Assembly: GCF_030247195.1 (NCBI RefSeq)
Contig: NC_080672.1
Coordinates: forward strand, 247,737,209 to 247,801,208
Direction: 5' to 3'
Source of the DNA: Topomyia yanbarensis
Lineage: Eukaryota > Arthropoda > Insecta > Diptera > Culicidae
DNA: 64,000 nt
Of this stretch, positions 62,575 through 64,000 are shown piece after piece. Position numbers and translations under genes: made by a program. Each line of letters begins with the position of its first letter. The first letter of the stretch is position 1. The notes below the pieces were generated by a model. That model was given only the letters and a program-made list of their open reading frames with translations. It was not told the origin of the DNA and made no database searches.

Positions 62575-62919
62575 TTGTTCACAATGTTAGTCGCAGAGCA
62601 TTTTGGTGATCTATGGCAATTGATGACCTTTACACCCCATACTAGGTCCGCTCCTGTTGCAGTTGTTTTGCCCCGTCCGGCACCGAGTCAACCGATGTCC
62701 AGCCTGCACCGCACTCGTCTGTCGCTATGCCAATGGCAGGTACTTGGATTGAAGGCTAAAATGTCAGCTACGGCTGATGGTGTTGCTGCAATCGGTTTGC
62801 CTTCGGCCACGTTGGACATTCGGCTAACGGGAATATTCAGCGATTCCAATTCGAAGGAAGCAGCGCCAGTAGCAGACTGCTTCGGTTCAACAATACGCTC
62901 CGGTATCGGACGAAGCTAA
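62575..62919 (+). CDS. hypothetical ORF, 114 codons
   Basis: The frame is open for 114 codons in sequence that is GC-richer than its surroundings. The product is rich in Ala, Ser and Pro (RSAPVAVVLPRPAPSQPMSS) with no recognised domain, membrane segment or signal peptide. The first Met is preceded by AT-rich non-coding sequence. It could be part of a host exon or an element gag, but nothing decides this, and a chance frame is also possible. Confidence 0.2.
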   Translation: MFTMLVAEHFGDLWQLMTFTPHTRSAPVAVVLPRPAPSQPMSSLHRTRLSLCQWQVLGLKAKMSATADGVAAIGLPSATLDIRLTGIFSDSNSKEAAPVADCFGSTIRSGIGRS

Positions 62920-63790
62920 CACTCCGGCAGGACGAAGGTTTCAATGAGGGGCTCAGGCATAAGTAGCAGAGTCCTTGCACTTACTGCTTGTCGAGTGAAC
63001 AATTCCGACGAAACCACTGCCGCTCTCGCCAAGTTTGATCACCGTGATTAGTGCGACGTCAGCGGTATAGTGCCAGGAATAGTCGAGGAGAGTGCCAGGA
63101 CTGACTTGCCGAGAGCTACAAGATTAAATAGCAGGGCGTTTTTAAAGTGACCGTAGTATAACGTAGAGGCTTTAGGCAGATGATTTATTCAGCAGAATAA
63201 GATAGCAAAATTACCCAAAACATAAGAGCTGGCTGCCGAAGTGAATCCACACACATCGTCACCTACAGAGGCAAGCAATATTGGAACGCAGCGAAATTCC
63301 TCACAATGAATTGATCTCGTTAGATGAAATTCCAGGAAGTACAATTTTCATAGCATAATTTAATCGACCAAAATTGTAGTCCTCAGTCGAGAGAGAGAGA
63401 GACTGATAGAGTAGCAGCAGCTAGGAATTTTCTTTCGAAAGCTAGCAGCGGTTTCGCGTATCCTGCGCTAAGTAGAGAGCGTTAAGACAGATCTGACCAA
63501 CTGTTCCGTCCGGTACCACCATAACACACGGCACCGGCGACACATATATTCACAACATACTAATTACTTATCCTTCAGAAAAAGTAAATGAATTGACTAT
63601 GAAATCTATCATTCGCTGCCTAGTTATTTCGTGCCAATTTGAACAAGACAGCAGTTGCAGATAGCTTTATTGCGGTGCCAAAATTAATGCAACTCGGGAT
63701 ATAATATAAATTTACATATAATTTCTCCTCCCTGATATTCTACCAGAATATATAATGCTCTGCATTATTATCACTCCAATCAAATCCTTC
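62920..63790. other. unassigned sequence
   Basis: A GAGAGAGAGAGA run lies at 63390-63402. No gene, RNA or element ends were recognised. Confidence 0.35.
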
Positions 63791-64000
63791 TTACTCCTTG
63801 TCGTCAGTGCCGAGCGCTATTTTGCATTTTCCGGCTAAATCAACGACAATGCGATAATCAACGAAACTTTTAGTGTAATGGAACTTGAAACCGAATAATA
63901 AATGATTGTTCCATTCGAAAGCGATAACCTTGTTGTCCTCATGTTTGCAGCTATCATACGCTGGTAGGCATTCTGACCAATGGAAACGTTCTTCGATATG
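63791..64000 (-). CDS. partial CDS at window edge, unidentified protein (3' end)
   Basis: Reading from base 64000 downward gives 69 sense codons and then TAA at 63791-63793. The product is Cys- and aromatic-rich (ERFHWSECLPAYDSC, later FEWNNHLLFGFKFHYTKSF and VVDLAGKCKIALG) and looks like a real protein segment and not a chance frame. The sequence beyond the stop becomes AT-rich at once, as in an insect 3' UTR. There is no start codon because the frame runs off the window, so it could be a last exon. I do not recognise the family. It is the best candidate for a genuine host gene in the window. Confidence 0.45.
   Translation of the reverse strand, partial: HIEERFHWSECLPAYDSCKHEDNKVIAFEWNNHLLFGFKFHYTKSFVDYRIVVDLAGKCKIALGTDDKE

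Overview
The window looks like a repeat-dense stretch of mosquito chromosome, most likely a culicine (Aedes-type) genome. The reasons are a tRNA-derived SINE resembling the Aedes Feilai family (58840-59025), a copia element with a half-tRNA-iMet primer site, CR1/T1-like, I-type and RTE-type LINEs, many TA-target and 8-bp-target DNA transposons, short AT-rich introns and long (TA)n arrays. No complete host gene is visible. The only plausible host coding piece in place is an open frame running off the right edge on the minus strand (63791-64000).

Layout. 1-9100: AT-rich sequence with a (TA)n array, a 1.6-kb long-TIR element inserted in that array (4080-5678) and a decayed LINE ORF1/gag fragment (5900-6610). 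9106-21000: foldback and MITE territory, including a 2-kb inverted-repeat element, an ACGCGG tandem array and a cluster of six copies of one MITE family inserted into each other (19538-20648). 21550-23040: a dead RTE LINE. 26892-30152: a 3.26-kb DNA element with 16-bp perfect TIRs and an 8-bp target duplication. It carries pieces of at least three unrelated host genes, some with an intron: a C2H2 zinc finger, a Cc2d2a-like fragment, a PPIE/cyclophilin-33 fragment, and an unidentified two-exon piece. This is the most notable object in the window.

31141-49115: one copia (Ty1-type) insertion on the minus strand, bounded by matching TGTTC duplications about 18 kb apart. Its 5' LTR has been split by an 11.6-kb insertion (36013-47597, flanked by GCCCTAA) and again by a 1.4-kb element (47622-49017). 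The 11.6-kb insertion contains a CR1-type LINE, which is itself split by a 5.4-kb hAT-like element (41014-46383, duplication CCTGTTCG), which in turn holds a LINE ORF1 fragment. The same insertion also carries a TA-target MITE with another MITE inside it.

51295-60804: an I-type LINE on the minus strand with RT and RNase H. It is cut in two by a 6.65-kb hAT-like element (52617-59267, duplication TCTGTGCC) that holds an A-rich strand-asymmetric block, a foldback element and the SINE. 60805-64000: largely unassigned, with a short open frame at 62575-62919 and the open terminal exon at the right edge.

The genes do not form a working pathway. The order of nesting gives a relative history: the copia insertion and the I-type LINE are hosts, the CR1 LINE and hAT elements came later, and MITEs came last. 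All retrotransposon coding regions except perhaps the I-type RT/RNase H show frame breaks.
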